NCBI RefSeq assembly: GCF_900099825.1
Contig: NZ_LT629693.1
Location: 8,275,116-8,339,115 of the forward strand
Direction of reading: 5' to 3'
From: Bradyrhizobium ottawaense
GTDB lineage: Bacteria; Pseudomonadota; Alphaproteobacteria; Rhizobiales; Xanthobacteraceae
DNA: 64,000 bases
Shown here piece by piece: positions 24,381 through 31,967 of this stretch. A model generated the notes under the pieces. That model was not told the DNA's origin. It was given only the letters and a program-made list of their open reading frames with translations, and ran no database searches. A program made the position numbers and the translations under genes. Each line of letters begins with the position of its first letter. Within the stretch, counting starts at the first letter, position 1.

Positions 24381-24773
24381 ATGTTCGAGAAAGCAACACG
24401 AGAGAAGCTTCGCTTCGATACCCAGGTCGGCCCGCTGTCGGTCGAGGATCTGTGGGATCTTTCGCTGACCAGCGAGAAGAAAGTCAACTTGAACGACATC
24501 GCCAAGGTGCTGTTCAAGCAGCTGGAAAACGGCGACGACGTTTCGTTCGTCGATACCGCCAAGAAGACCGACAAGACCGTCCAGCTCAGGTTCGACATCG
24601 TCAAACACATCATCGATGTCAAGCTGGCCGAGAACACCGAGAAGGTTGCCGCCCGCGGCAAGGCTGAGCGTCTGGACAAGATCAACCAGGCTATCGCCCG
24701 CCGGCAGGATCTGAACCTCGAGAACCTGTCTCTCGAAGAGCTGGAAGCGGCCAAGGCCGACCTCACCACCTGA
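24381..24773 (+). CDS. Conserved phage protein of the rIIAB block
   Basis: A 130-residue helical protein starting 'MFEKATREKLRFDTQVGPLSVEDLW' with a later 'FDIVKHIIDVKLAE', a charged coiled-coil-like region and a final 'LSLEELEAAK'. Proteins with exactly this order accompany rIIAB-type genes in many podo- and siphoviruses and remain uncharacterised. Confidence 0.75.
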   Translation: MFEKATREKLRFDTQVGPLSVEDLWDLSLTSEKKVNLNDIAKVLFKQLENGDDVSFVDTAKKTDKTVQLRFDIVKHIIDVKLAENTEKVAARGKAERLDKINQAIARRQDLNLENLSLEELEAAKADLTT

Positions 24774-24809
24774 TGCGAGCCGGCCGGGTGGCTTCGTGCT
24801 GCCCGGCCC

Positions 24810-24825
24810 CTTGCTTGAATGCAAA
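24810..24825 (+). promoter_or_regulatory. Regulatory palindrome before the 24836 gene
   Basis: CTTGC-TTGAAT-GCAAA, arms 9 of 10, overlapping the AAGGAAA ribosome site and ending 10 bases before the ATG. Confidence 0.7.
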
Positions 24826-24835
24826 GGAAATCGAA

Positions 24836-25135
24836 ATGCCCGACCTGAAAGTAGCTGTCGAGTCCTTCTTCGAAGGGTGCAGGCAGATCAGCGACAAGCA
24901 CATGGATGCCAACTACCCCAAGCTCGCCAAGCCGGTGTTCGAGCTGGAAGAGCTGATCGTCCGTTATCGCATCAAGCGTGACGGCAGCGCATTCGCCTTC
25001 GTCGACAAGAAGACCGGCGACGTTCTCAAGGCTGCAGGCTGGTCGACCCCGGCCAAGCACGCTCGCGGAAATGTCTTCGACGAGCACAACGGCTTGAAGC
25101 AGATCGGCCCGTACGGCCCGGCCTACCTGAGGTGA
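24836..25135 (+). CDS. Conserved-type phage protein
   Basis: A 99-residue protein with 'RYRIKRDGSAFAFVDKKTGDVLKAAGWSTPAKHARGNVFD' in the second half. Short proteins with this 'GDVLKAASW..PAKHARGN' ending occur next to rIIAB-type genes in other phages. Function unknown. Confidence 0.65.
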   Translation: MPDLKVAVESFFEGCRQISDKHMDANYPKLAKPVFELEELIVRYRIKRDGSAFAFVDKKTGDVLKAAGWSTPAKHARGNVFDEHNGLKQIGPYGPAYLR

Positions 25136-25266
25136 TGAACATGGTGCGGCATGCAGGCCTATACACACCACCTCAGCAATACCTGGGTGACGCAATCCGC
25201 CTGGCCTACGACATGAAGGTGATCGAGCACGCAATAGCCCGAGGGGAAGGACGGATCGATGCCTAA
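25135..25266 (+). CDS. Small hypothetical protein (43 residues)
   Basis: TGATG overlap with the previous gene and an 8-base overlap with the next. The C-terminal half is an amphipathic helix. No family recognised. Confidence 0.5.
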   Translation: MNMVRHAGLYTPPQQYLGDAIRLAYDMKVIEHAIARGEGRIDA

Positions 25267-25621
25267 GACACTGACCAAGCTGCAGGAGCAGATCATTGCC
25301 AAGGTGCTGACGATCGGCGCCGTCAATTACGTCTGGGTCAATGGCGGAGAGGTCCACACCGTCAATAAGCTGCGTGAACGCGGCCTGCTCCGTGGCGACT
25401 GCTACGGAAGCGTCCAGCCCCGGCACTTAACGGAGGAGGTCAAGTCCGTCTTCTTCGCCGACAATCCTGCGACCTTCAGGATCTCGAACTTCCATGGCGA
25501 AGGATGGCTTATCTTCCACGACCGCAGGTACATCTGCAAGGTCTACAAGGATGATGACGCCAAGCTCGTCATCGAGGCCCTGAAAACACTCCAACCGGTG
25601 GAACAGCGGGAGGCAGCCTAA
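25259..25621 (+). CDS. Hypothetical protein
   Basis: A 120-residue protein with a short helix, a 'VNYVWVNGGEVHTVNKLRERGLL' segment resembling a winged-helix tip, and a beta-rich 'GWLIFHDRRYICKVY' part. Possible small DNA-binding protein; unproven. Confidence 0.55.
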   Translation: MPKTLTKLQEQIIAKVLTIGAVNYVWVNGGEVHTVNKLRERGLLRGDCYGSVQPRHLTEEVKSVFFADNPATFRISNFHGEGWLIFHDRRYICKVYKDDDAKLVIEALKTLQPVEQREAA

Positions 25622-25659
25622 TTTGCATTTTTTGCAAAGAACGCTTGCTTGAATGCAAA
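25622..25659 (+). promoter_or_regulatory. Double regulatory palindrome before the helicase gene
   Basis: CTTGC-TTGAAT-GCAAA at 25644-25659 (arms 9 of 10), preceded at 25622-25638 by TTTGC-N7-GCAAA, which has perfect arms but a 7-base centre. The pair lies between a stop and the helicase start. Confidence 0.65.
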
Positions 25660-25700
25660 TGTCTGCTATCCATGATCTGCAACCGATCGAGAGAACCCCC

Positions 25701-27278
25701 ATGAACGCAATTCAATGGTCGCCGCAGCAGTCGGCCTTCATCAACGAGGCCAGGAACGGCACCAGCTCCATCGTACTGATCGCCGTGGCCGGCGCCGGCA
25801 AGACCACGACAATCCTGGAGGCGGCCGACCAGCTGCGCGGCAACGCCATCATCCTGGCCTACAACAAGAAAATTGCCGACGAGATCAAGGCCAAGCTGAA
25901 GAAGCGCGGCGTAGACTGGAAGCGCTGCGAGGCGTCGACCACCCACTCGATCGGCCTGCGGAACTACAAGCGCACTGTTCCCGGCGTAATCGTCAAGGGC
26001 GACAAGGTCGGCGCGATTTGCGCCTCCTGGGTCGAGGAAGACGAGATCGATATCACCCTGGTGCCGCACACCTCGGTGATCTGCCACCTGGTTTCGCTGG
26101 CCAAGGCCAACGCTGTCGGCGTTCCCGGACAGGGCCACATCGACGATACCTCGATCTGGGAAGACATCGTCGACCACTTCGATCTGTTCGACGAAGAGCC
26201 GCTGCAGAAGAAGGCCGACAAGATCATCGAGGTCGCCATCTCGCTACTCAAGGCGTCCAACGATATGCGCCAGGTCGTCGACTTCGACGACATGATCTAC
26301 CTGCCCCTACTCTTCCAGATCAACTTCTTCCAGTTCGACAATGTCGTGATGGACGAGGCGCAGGACGCCAACGTAAGCCGCAAGCTTCTGGCGGATGCCC
26401 TGCTGAAGGATAACGGCCGGTTCTTCGGCGTCGGTGATCCCCGACAGGCAATCTATGGCTTCACGGGAGCCGACAACGAGAGCATGGAAAACCTGAAGGA
26501 GCATTTCGACTGCAAGGAAATGCCTCTGACGGTCACGTATCGGTGCCCGAAGAGCATCGTCCGGTTCGCACAGACCTGGGTCAATCACATCCAGGCTCAC
26601 GAGTCGGCGCCGCAGGGCACCGTCACTGCCATGACCTTCGAGGACTTCATGCTGAAGCGCGAGCTTCATTATGGAGACTCGGCGATCCTCTGCCGCAACA
26701 CCCGTCCGCTGGTGACCGCGGCGTTCGCCCTGATCCGCCAGAACATTCCTTGCCGGATCGAGGGGCGAAACATCGGCGAGGCCTTGATCAAGCTGGCAAC
26801 CCGGTGGCGGTCGATCACCACGATCCCCGAGCTGGAAGACAAGCTCGAAGAATGGCTCGACGCTGAGAGTGTGAAGTGGATCGCCAAGAAGAAGATGGCG
26901 AAGGTCCAGGAAGCCGAGGACAAGGTCGAGACGCTCAAGGTGGTGATGGAAGCCTGTCAGGAGCGCAAGCAGCACCTGATCACGGACGTGGTGAACTACA
27001 TCAACTCCATCTTCGCCGACAACGTGACCGGGATCCTGACCCTATCGACGATCCATAAATCGAAGGGCCGGGAATGGAAGTACGTGTTCTGGCTCGACCG
27101 GTTCGCCACCTGCCCCTCCAAGTATGCTTCGCAGCCCTGGGAGATCATTCAGGAGCAGAACCTCTGCTACGTCGCCGCGACCCGGTCGATGGACACTCTC
27201 GTGGATCTAAACCCGCCGATGCCGAAGCAGAAGGCGGTCAATGACAACGTGCTGCAACCGAAGGAGCAGGTAGCCTGA
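25701..27278 (+). CDS. UvrD/Rep-type superfamily 1 DNA helicase
   Basis: A 525-residue protein with all SF1A signatures: Q motif 'SPQQ' (7-10), Walker A 'AVAGAGKTTT' (28-37), motif II 'DEAQD' (about 218), motif III 'GDPRQAIYGF' (about 246), motif IV 'TYRCP', motif V 'STIHKSKGREW' (about 448) and motif VI 'VAATRSMDTLV' (about 490). It is compact compared with UvrD (about 720), lacking most 1B/2B insertions. It should be a 3'-5' translocase for phage replication or recombination. Starts at 25653/25659 are possible but would overlap the palindrome. Confidence 0.85.
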   Translation: MNAIQWSPQQSAFINEARNGTSSIVLIAVAGAGKTTTILEAADQLRGNAIILAYNKKIADEIKAKLKKRGVDWKRCEASTTHSIGLRNYKRTVPGVIVKGDKVGAICASWVEEDEIDITLVPHTSVICHLVSLAKANAVGVPGQGHIDDTSIWEDIVDHFDLFDEEPLQKKADKIIEVAISLLKASNDMRQVVDFDDMIYLPLLFQINFFQFDNVVMDEAQDANVSRKLLADALLKDNGRFFGVGDPRQAIYGFTGADNESMENLKEHFDCKEMPLTVTYRCPKSIVRFAQTWVNHIQAHESAPQGTVTAMTFEDFMLKRELHYGDSAILCRNTRPLVTAAFALIRQNIPCRIEGRNIGEALIKLATRWRSITTIPELEDKLEEWLDAESVKWIAKKKMAKVQEAEDKVETLKVVMEACQERKQHLITDVVNYINSIFADNVTGILTLSTIHKSKGREWKYVFWLDRFATCPSKYASQPWEIIQEQNLCYVAATRSMDTLVDLNPPMPKQKAVNDNVLQPKEQVA

Positions 27279-27466
27279 TGGCACAGACAGTTATCGAGAT
27301 CGACATCGAAGGCGGGATGGTTCAGGGGTTCAAAGCCCCGCCGGGGGTAACCATCAAGGTCAACGACTACGATGTCGAGGGGATCGAGGCGAACATCAAG
27401 ACCGACGAGAATGGTCATGATTTCGTCGAGCAGATCCTCGAAGGCAACGGCGAGTGGCAGGAGTAA
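27278..27466 (+). CDS. Small hypothetical protein (62 residues)
   Basis: Beta-rich acidic protein with 'VIEIDIEGGMVQGFKAPPGVTIKVNDYD'. TGATG overlap with the helicase gene. This strand pattern is common in short phage and plasmid proteins of unknown role. Confidence 0.55.
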   Translation: MAQTVIEIDIEGGMVQGFKAPPGVTIKVNDYDVEGIEANIKTDENGHDFVEQILEGNGEWQE

Positions 27467-27831
27467 TCCTCCACTATCCGTTCGGTCCCCCGCCGCCCGA
27501 CACCGACGTCCTCTTCCGCTGCGAGGCCAAGCGCTATTCAGTCGTCATCGATGCCGATGCTGACCGGTATGGCGTCACTGACCCGCAGCTGGAGATGACG
27601 TGGTGGCGGGTCCACAAACGGACACCGAAGGGAGCATGGGTTTGCGACAGGTTCGTCCTGTTGACCGCCACCAAACGGTGGGCCTGTGAAACCGAGGAAG
27701 AGGCACTCGCCTCCTTCATCGCCCGCAAGCAGAAGCACATCAGCATCCTTTCCCGCAATCTGAGCCGTGCCCAGGCCGACCTGGCCCTGGCTTACCGGAC
27801 ACATCCTCGTGCTGCACTGGTGTTTGCATGA
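27454..27831 (+). CDS. Hypothetical protein
   Basis: A 125-residue protein with a GTG start, overlapping its predecessor by 13 bases. It contains a Trp-Trp-Arg-Val-His strand and an amphipathic C-terminal helix. The end overlaps the palindrome at 27823. Confidence 0.55.
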   Translation: MAGVILHYPFGPPPPDTDVLFRCEAKRYSVVIDADADRYGVTDPQLEMTWWRVHKRTPKGAWVCDRFVLLTATKRWACETEEEALASFIARKQKHISILSRNLSRAQADLALAYRTHPRAALVFA

Positions 27832-27838
27832 ATACAAA
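27823..27838 (+). promoter_or_regulatory. Regulatory palindrome before the 27852 gene
   Basis: TTTGC-ATGAAT-ACAAA, arms 9 of 10, ending 13 bases before the ATG. An in-frame ATG lies within the element itself (27828). Confidence 0.6.
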
Positions 27839-27851
27839 CAAGGAAAGACCC

Positions 27852-28610
27852 ATGAACGGTTTTATTCTGTACCGTGGCCCGTCGCTGATCGACGGTGAGC
27901 CTATCGTCGTCATCGCCACTGGTCTGGAAGACGGCGGCAGCAATTCGAAGACTGGACCGATGGTCCAGATCTACATCATACGCGCCGACCAGAACCCTCT
28001 ACTCGCCGCCCAGACCGGCGATGACGTCTCAGTCTGCGGTAGCTGCATCCACCGCGGCCGGATCGTCACGGATCCCAAGACGGGTCTGCGCAAGAATGTG
28101 GAGCGGTCCTGCTACGTTACCCTAATGCATGGCCCGCGCGTCATCTGGGATGGCTTCCAGCGCGGCATCTATCCCGAGGTCACGCCGGCCAAGGCTCGCA
28201 AGCTCCTGGCCCGCAAGCGCGTCCGTATCGGCGCCTACGGCGATCCTGGTGCCGCTCCAGTCAGCATGTGGCGGGTCGCCCTCGCCCAGGTCGATGAGCT
28301 GACAGGCTACTCGCATCTCTGGCGCCAGTTCCCCAAGTTGGCGGACTTCTGCATGGCCTCTTGCGACAGCGAGACTGATCGCATCATGGCCAAGGCTCTG
28401 GGGTTCCGCACCTACCGCGTCCGCCCGAAGGGCGAGCCCAAGATGGACGGCGAAGGTCACTGCCCCGCAGCGGCCGAGATGGGCAAGTCCGTACAGTGCG
28501 CCTACTGCCTGCTTTGCGGCGGCCAACGGTCAAAAGCCAAAGCTGACATCACCATCGAGGCTCACGGAACAGGCTCGAAACACTTCGAACGGGCCAAGGA
28601 GGTCGCATGA
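27852..28610 (+). CDS. Conserved Cys-containing mobile-element protein (DUF7227-like)
   Basis: A 252-residue protein. Recognisable parts are 'CGSCIHRG' (about 58-65), 'RIGAYGDPGAAPVSMW' (about 125-140), 'GYSHLWRQFPKLADFCMASCDS' (about 150-172) and a C-terminal 'CPAAAEMGK.VQCAYCLLCGG' cluster. Proteins with this order occur in plasmids and phages and look like metal-binding replication-associated factors; the DUF7227 label is from memory. AAGGAAAG precedes the ATG at 27852. Confidence 0.6.
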   Translation: MNGFILYRGPSLIDGEPIVVIATGLEDGGSNSKTGPMVQIYIIRADQNPLLAAQTGDDVSVCGSCIHRGRIVTDPKTGLRKNVERSCYVTLMHGPRVIWDGFQRGIYPEVTPAKARKLLARKRVRIGAYGDPGAAPVSMWRVALAQVDELTGYSHLWRQFPKLADFCMASCDSETDRIMAKALGFRTYRVRPKGEPKMDGEGHCPAAAEMGKSVQCAYCLLCGGQRSKAKADITIEAHGTGSKHFERAKEVA

Positions 28611-28780
28611 CCTGGAATCACACATCGCTGATCGAGGACGAGTTCGACGACGTCGAGAGCGTCAGCGAGATCATTCAGACCAATCGGGGCGAACGACGAG
28701 CACCTTCCCGCTATCGCGGGGAGTATCGCCGCTCCGATCGGCACAACGAAGACGGCTACGGCGAAATGGACTTCAGCTGA
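28607..28780 (+). CDS. Small acidic hypothetical protein (57 residues)
   Basis: ATGA-coupled to the previous gene and TGATG-coupled to the next. Asp/Glu-rich first half, Arg/Tyr-rich second half. No family recognised. Confidence 0.5.
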   Translation: MTWNHTSLIEDEFDDVESVSEIIQTNRGERRAPSRYRGEYRRSDRHNEDGYGEMDFS

Positions 28781-28966
28781 TGCCGAAATTCCACGTCTAC
28801 GGCGCCCGTCTCCGGCACGAAATACCTTGGCGTGTTCGACGCCAAGGACAGAGACGCAGCCATCGCGATGGCCGAACCCGGAGCGCAGATCTGCCTCTGC
28901 CATCAGTGCAGCAGCGAGGTGGAAAGCGCCGAGATCAACGAAATCACAGCTGAGGAGATCAAGTAA
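28780..28966 (+). CDS. Small Cys protein, frame broken by one base
   Basis: The ATG at 28780 starts 'MPKFHVYGA', but the expected continuation, 'VSGTKYLGVFDAKDRDAAIAM', lies in the next frame from 28808 and ends 'ICLCHQCSSEVESAEI...'. The join falls in a CCC run at 28805-28807. Removing one C gives an intact 61-residue protein of a common phage type with a 'LCHQCS' motif. Either a sequencing error or a genuine frameshift. Confidence 0.6.
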
Positions 28967-29358
28967 TGACCGAGACAACGACTACCACCGATACGATCCC
29001 GCTTTCGATCAATGGGCTGACCTGGCGCAAGATAACCGACCAGATCGTGGCCGGCGTCGAAGGCGGCATCAGCTACTGGGCATCGTCCTTCAAGCCCGAA
29101 GGCGAGATCAGCACCGACGTGTCGCCCTGGTACGACGACGAGAAATTCTGGGCGGCTGGCGGCTGGAAGATCCTCATCAAAGTCCACGATGAGCGCAAGC
29201 CCAAGGAAATGACGCCAGAGTCCATGAGGAATGGACTGCAGTACCTGGCCGACAATCACCTCTGGCGCATCGAGCAGATGATCAAGGAAAACGGCGACGC
29301 TGAGACCGGCGACGTGTTCATCCAGTCCTGCTTGTTTGGGGATATCGTCTATGGATAG
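28966..29358 (+). CDS. Conserved-type phage protein
   Basis: A 130-residue protein with TAATG coupling to its predecessor. It contains 'GVEGGISYWASSF' (about 29-41) and 'DEKFWAAGGWKILIKVHDE' (about 58-76), a combination seen in uncharacterised phage proteins. No catalytic residues evident. Confidence 0.65.
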   Translation: MTETTTTTDTIPLSINGLTWRKITDQIVAGVEGGISYWASSFKPEGEISTDVSPWYDDEKFWAAGGWKILIKVHDERKPKEMTPESMRNGLQYLADNHLWRIEQMIKENGDAETGDVFIQSCLFGDIVYG

Positions 29359-29641
29359 GACGTTCGGCCACAGGGACGGCCTGCACGAAGCCGCCGGCTT
29401 CAAGCTCGGTCAGCGCGTCGAGATGCTGACCGAGACCAAGGGCGCCGACCACGACGACATCGAGCACACGCTCAAGCCGGGAGCAACCGGCCTGATCGAG
29501 TGCATCGATCAGCTCCCTGCCCCTCAAGGCCTCACCTTCACCATCTGGATCCCCGTCGACGAGCTGCAAGGCCGTGGCATCGTCAACGTGTTTGACGAGG
29601 GCGACGGACCCATCACCAACTTTCTCAAGGAGAAGACATGA
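29351..29641 (+). CDS. Hypothetical protein
   Basis: A 96-residue beta-rich protein overlapping its neighbours by 8 and 4 bases. Residues such as 'TLKPGATGLIECIDQL' suggest a small SH3-like barrel. No family recognised. Confidence 0.5.
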   Translation: MDRTFGHRDGLHEAAGFKLGQRVEMLTETKGADHDDIEHTLKPGATGLIECIDQLPAPQGLTFTIWIPVDELQGRGIVNVFDEGDGPITNFLKEKT

Positions 29642-29817
29642 AGTCGAAAGCATCACCTACGCTCTACGTCGTGTGGGCGCTATCGAAACCAGGTCCGCAG
29701 TGGCGAGCGGTCTGCGAACCCAGGCCACGAGCCGAGCTGATCCTGGTTGTTCGGGACCAATGGGTCAAGGGTCGCATGGCTGTGATCAGGCCGGCGCCGA
29801 TCGCTGAGGCTGCATGA
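29638..29817 (+). CDS. Small hypothetical protein (59 residues)
   Basis: ATGA-coupled. Basic and Trp/Arg-containing, 'LYVVWALSKPGPQWRAVCEPRPRAEL'. No family recognised. Confidence 0.45.
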   Translation: MKSKASPTLYVVWALSKPGPQWRAVCEPRPRAELILVVRDQWVKGRMAVIRPAPIAEAA

Positions 29818-29843
29818 TCAAGGACTCGTAAGCAGGAGGAAGA

Positions 29844-30221
29844 ATGACAACCAGTACGGCACAGCCTGTCCCCAAAGAACCGCCTCCGCCGCCGATCAAT
29901 GCGAAGTTCGCCGATCGGCTTCCGCTGATCATGAATGAGATCTGTGATCAGCTGCTGGTGATCGAGCCAGCCATCACAAGACTGTCAGTGCAGCTCCGGG
30001 AATTTCTCGACTTCCTGGACTTCGAGATCAAGAAGGCCGATCTCGAGATCAAGCGAATGAAATGGGAGGAGAAAGTCGATCTGACCACTGTCAGGCAGGC
30101 TGAGGCATGGCTTCAGAAGCTACGGCAGCTCAAGACCGACTTTAACGTCGACGTGATGACGTCCCCACCGGAAACCATCAGGGCGATGGTCGACAGGATC
30201 CAGAAGACCTTTGGGATATAA
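29844..30221 (+). CDS. Hypothetical coiled-coil protein
   Basis: A 125-residue protein with AGGAGG before the ATG, a Pro-rich N terminus and a long helical segment (about residues 45-100) with heptad-like Leu/Ile spacing. Ends at a strong bidirectional hairpin facing the repressor gene. Confidence 0.55.
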   Translation: MTTSTAQPVPKEPPPPPINAKFADRLPLIMNEICDQLLVIEPAITRLSVQLREFLDFLDFEIKKADLEIKRMKWEEKVDLTTVRQAEAWLQKLRQLKTDFNVDVMTSPPETIRAMVDRIQKTFGI

Positions 30222-30223
30222 AG

Positions 30224-30247
30224 AAGGGCCGCCCGCGGGCGACCCTT
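30224..30247. terminator. Bidirectional terminator between convergent genes
   Basis: AAGGG and CCCTT frame a GC-rich stem with GCCCGCGGGC at its centre, lying between the convergent stops of the coiled-coil protein and the repressor. Confidence 0.6.
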
Positions 30248-30249
30248 CA

Positions 30250-30939
30250 CTATTCTCGAACCGTCACAAGGATAATGGCGATTTCTTTGATGTCGTCGAA
30301 CTGCATGGTCTCGTCTTCTGTGACCGGCATCGACTTGGAGAGGCTGAGACCGCTCTCGTTGATGTCGACAAGCAGACGAACCTTGGTCTTTTCGTCCTTG
30401 CCGGTGAGCATGACGAGATCGCCCGGGACCGGATCACGCCGCTTGGTGGCGTACATCAGGGTGCCTGTCTTTAACCACTGACCGAACGAGTTATCCGGCA
30501 TGTGGAACGCGAAAGCGGTATCGTCCCCCGCGAGCTGTGGCGGCGCCGGCACGTAGCCGTCTCGCCGCGGGCTGGCAGCCGACTGCAGAGCAGATGGCAG
30601 CGACGATACGTGACGCAGCTCTACGGTTGGCGTAGTCCTGCGCGACGAACGTGACGAGGATTCGCCGGCTTCCGCATCGGCCGCAGCTTCCTTTGCATCA
30701 TCGGCACCCAGAGCCGCCATCACCTTCTTCGGGATCGGATAGCCCGATCCGTTCGCGATTTTCTGAAGCGTGGTAATAGTCGGAACGAAGGGGTGATCGG
30801 GGTTGTTGAGGAGACGGAGGATTGTCGAAGGAGCCAGGCCACAATGGCGTGCCAGGTCGGTTCCATTCCACTTCTTCCGATCCAAGATGTGATCGATCCA
30901 CTCGATCACTACTTGCTTTGGTGATTGCGCCTTGGCCAT
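30250..30939 (-). CDS. CI-like phage repressor (HTH plus S24-type domain)
   Basis: A 229-residue protein read from the ATG at 30939 (a GTG at 30960 is an alternative). Residues about 20-55 form an HTH ('GTDLARHCGLAPSTILRLLNN'). A Ser/Arg-rich linker (about 85-110) leads to a LexA/CI-type C-terminal domain with 'FHMPDNSFGQWLKTGTLMYA' and 'VPGDLVMLTG'. The presumed Ser is in 'PDNSF', but a clear catalytic Lys is not evident, so self-cleavage is uncertain. A palindrome copy lies 190 bp upstream (31132). Confidence 0.82.
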   Translation of the reverse strand: MAKAQSPKQVVIEWIDHILDRKKWNGTDLARHCGLAPSTILRLLNNPDHPFVPTITTLQKIANGSGYPIPKKVMAALGADDAKEAAADAEAGESSSRSSRRTTPTVELRHVSSLPSALQSAASPRRDGYVPAPPQLAGDDTAFAFHMPDNSFGQWLKTGTLMYATKRRDPVPGDLVMLTGKDEKTKVRLLVDINESGLSLSKSMPVTEDETMQFDDIKEIAIILVTVRE

Positions 30940-31227
30940 GTTTTGTACCGGTAAATTCACTTGCGAGCTTCCCTTAGAATGGTTCGCTTATCGATAGATT
31001 GCGTCTGGCCACGCATAGGTTGTGTGATGCCAAACGCTCAATTCGCTCTGGATGAAAAGTAAGTTCTGACTGACATTCGCATTTCATCCTTTCCATTTGT
31101 CGGGATGCTAATGCCCTGCCGTACGACAGGTTTCGCACGATTGCAAATGATTTTTTGTTCTTATTCTGTTCTGACTTCGAATTTATATCAAACAAAATCA
31201 GTGACTTATATCTACCCGAGAATCGAT
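30940..31227. other. Repressor upstream region
   Basis: This 288-bp, AT-richer gap holds the likely repressor promoter (reading leftwards), one palindrome copy at 31132, and a hexamer palindrome ACCGGT about 10 bases before the repressor start. I see no gene in it. Confidence 0.5.
31132..31147. promoter_or_regulatory. Regulatory palindrome upstream of the repressor
   Basis: TTCGC-ACGATT-GCAAA, arms 9 of 10, in the repressor leader. It would allow the repressor to control its own synthesis if it is the binding protein. Confidence 0.5.
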
Positions 31228-31836
31228 TCAGCAACTCAAGTTTCTTGAGGCGCCTTTCAACAATGCAAGTAATTGCTTAAATTCGGGTGTTCGAATGCCT
31301 GCATGGACCACGGCGCAGGCGTCCGCGGCATGCTCATTGTCAGCGTGCAGATCGCCAGCCTGGCGGGTTCGCTTTCCCTTGCTGACCACGTCCTTGTGAT
31401 ATTTCTGCCAGGGAATAGACGGATAGAGGCCGGCAGCCCAGGAAATGATCTCCGGCTTTTCGGCGGTTTTGGTGCCGACACTGGCGAGTTTGGTCTCCAC
31501 CGGCATGACCTCGATCAGGTTGACAGGTGACGAAGCAAGCACGCCGATCGCCACGCCGAAGCCCAGCGAGCTGCGCTGGTGCTGGGATCCTGAGGGGACT
31601 TCGACGAAACCAAGGGTGCAGTCAGTCATCCAGGCCTGAAAGCCGTCGTGCAGCTCTCTCGCTCGGCGCAGATCGTCCGAGTTCTGCCGTACCGTCTTCC
31701 CCTTGCGGGGCTCGGTCACGATGGTGTGGATTTCTACCAGCTCCAGGGCCAGCGTGTCCGTGTCCAGCAGCATCTTCGCCATACCCCAGTTGGCGAGCGA
31801 AGGGTCGATGCCGGCGACGCGGATGATGGAACTCAA
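31228..31836 (-). CDS. RuvC-like Holliday junction resolvase
   Basis: A 202-residue protein starting at TTG (31836), which has AGAGG six bases upstream. It follows the RNase H/RuvC acidic scheme: 'RVAGIDPSLANWG' with Asp8 near the N terminus, 'GFVEVPSG' with Glu (about 79), and the final 'NEHAADACAVVHAG' (about 178-191) holding the last carboxylates. The 'SGSQHQRSSLGFG' loop is typical of phage RuvC-like nucleases. It should resolve branched replication intermediates and is transcribed with the repressor. Confidence 0.78.
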   Translation of the reverse strand: MSSIIRVAGIDPSLANWGMAKMLLDTDTLALELVEIHTIVTEPRKGKTVRQNSDDLRRARELHDGFQAWMTDCTLGFVEVPSGSQHQRSSLGFGVAIGVLASSPVNLIEVMPVETKLASVGTKTAEKPEIISWAAGLYPSIPWQKYHKDVVSKGKRTRQAGDLHADNEHAADACAVVHAGIRTPEFKQLLALLKGASRNLSC

Positions 31837-31896
31837 CTGAACCTCTAGTGCCTGAGTAATTCTGCAACGCACCACATCTCGTGGCTTGCATTCTTG

Positions 31897-31912
31897 TTTG
31901 CATTCGTGCAAA
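31897..31912 (-). promoter_or_regulatory. Regulatory palindrome between resolvase and replication operon
   Basis: TTTGC-ATTCGT-GCAAA on the plus strand, that is the element in reverse orientation with perfect arms. It lies between the reverse-strand resolvase and the forward replication gene at 31968. It is the clearest copy in the opposite orientation, consistent with a lambda-like switch region. Confidence 0.7.
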
Positions 31913-31967
31913 TACACCGGCCCGGTTTTGGGGTCAAGCCCCACCGGCCATAGCGCAACGGAAAACC

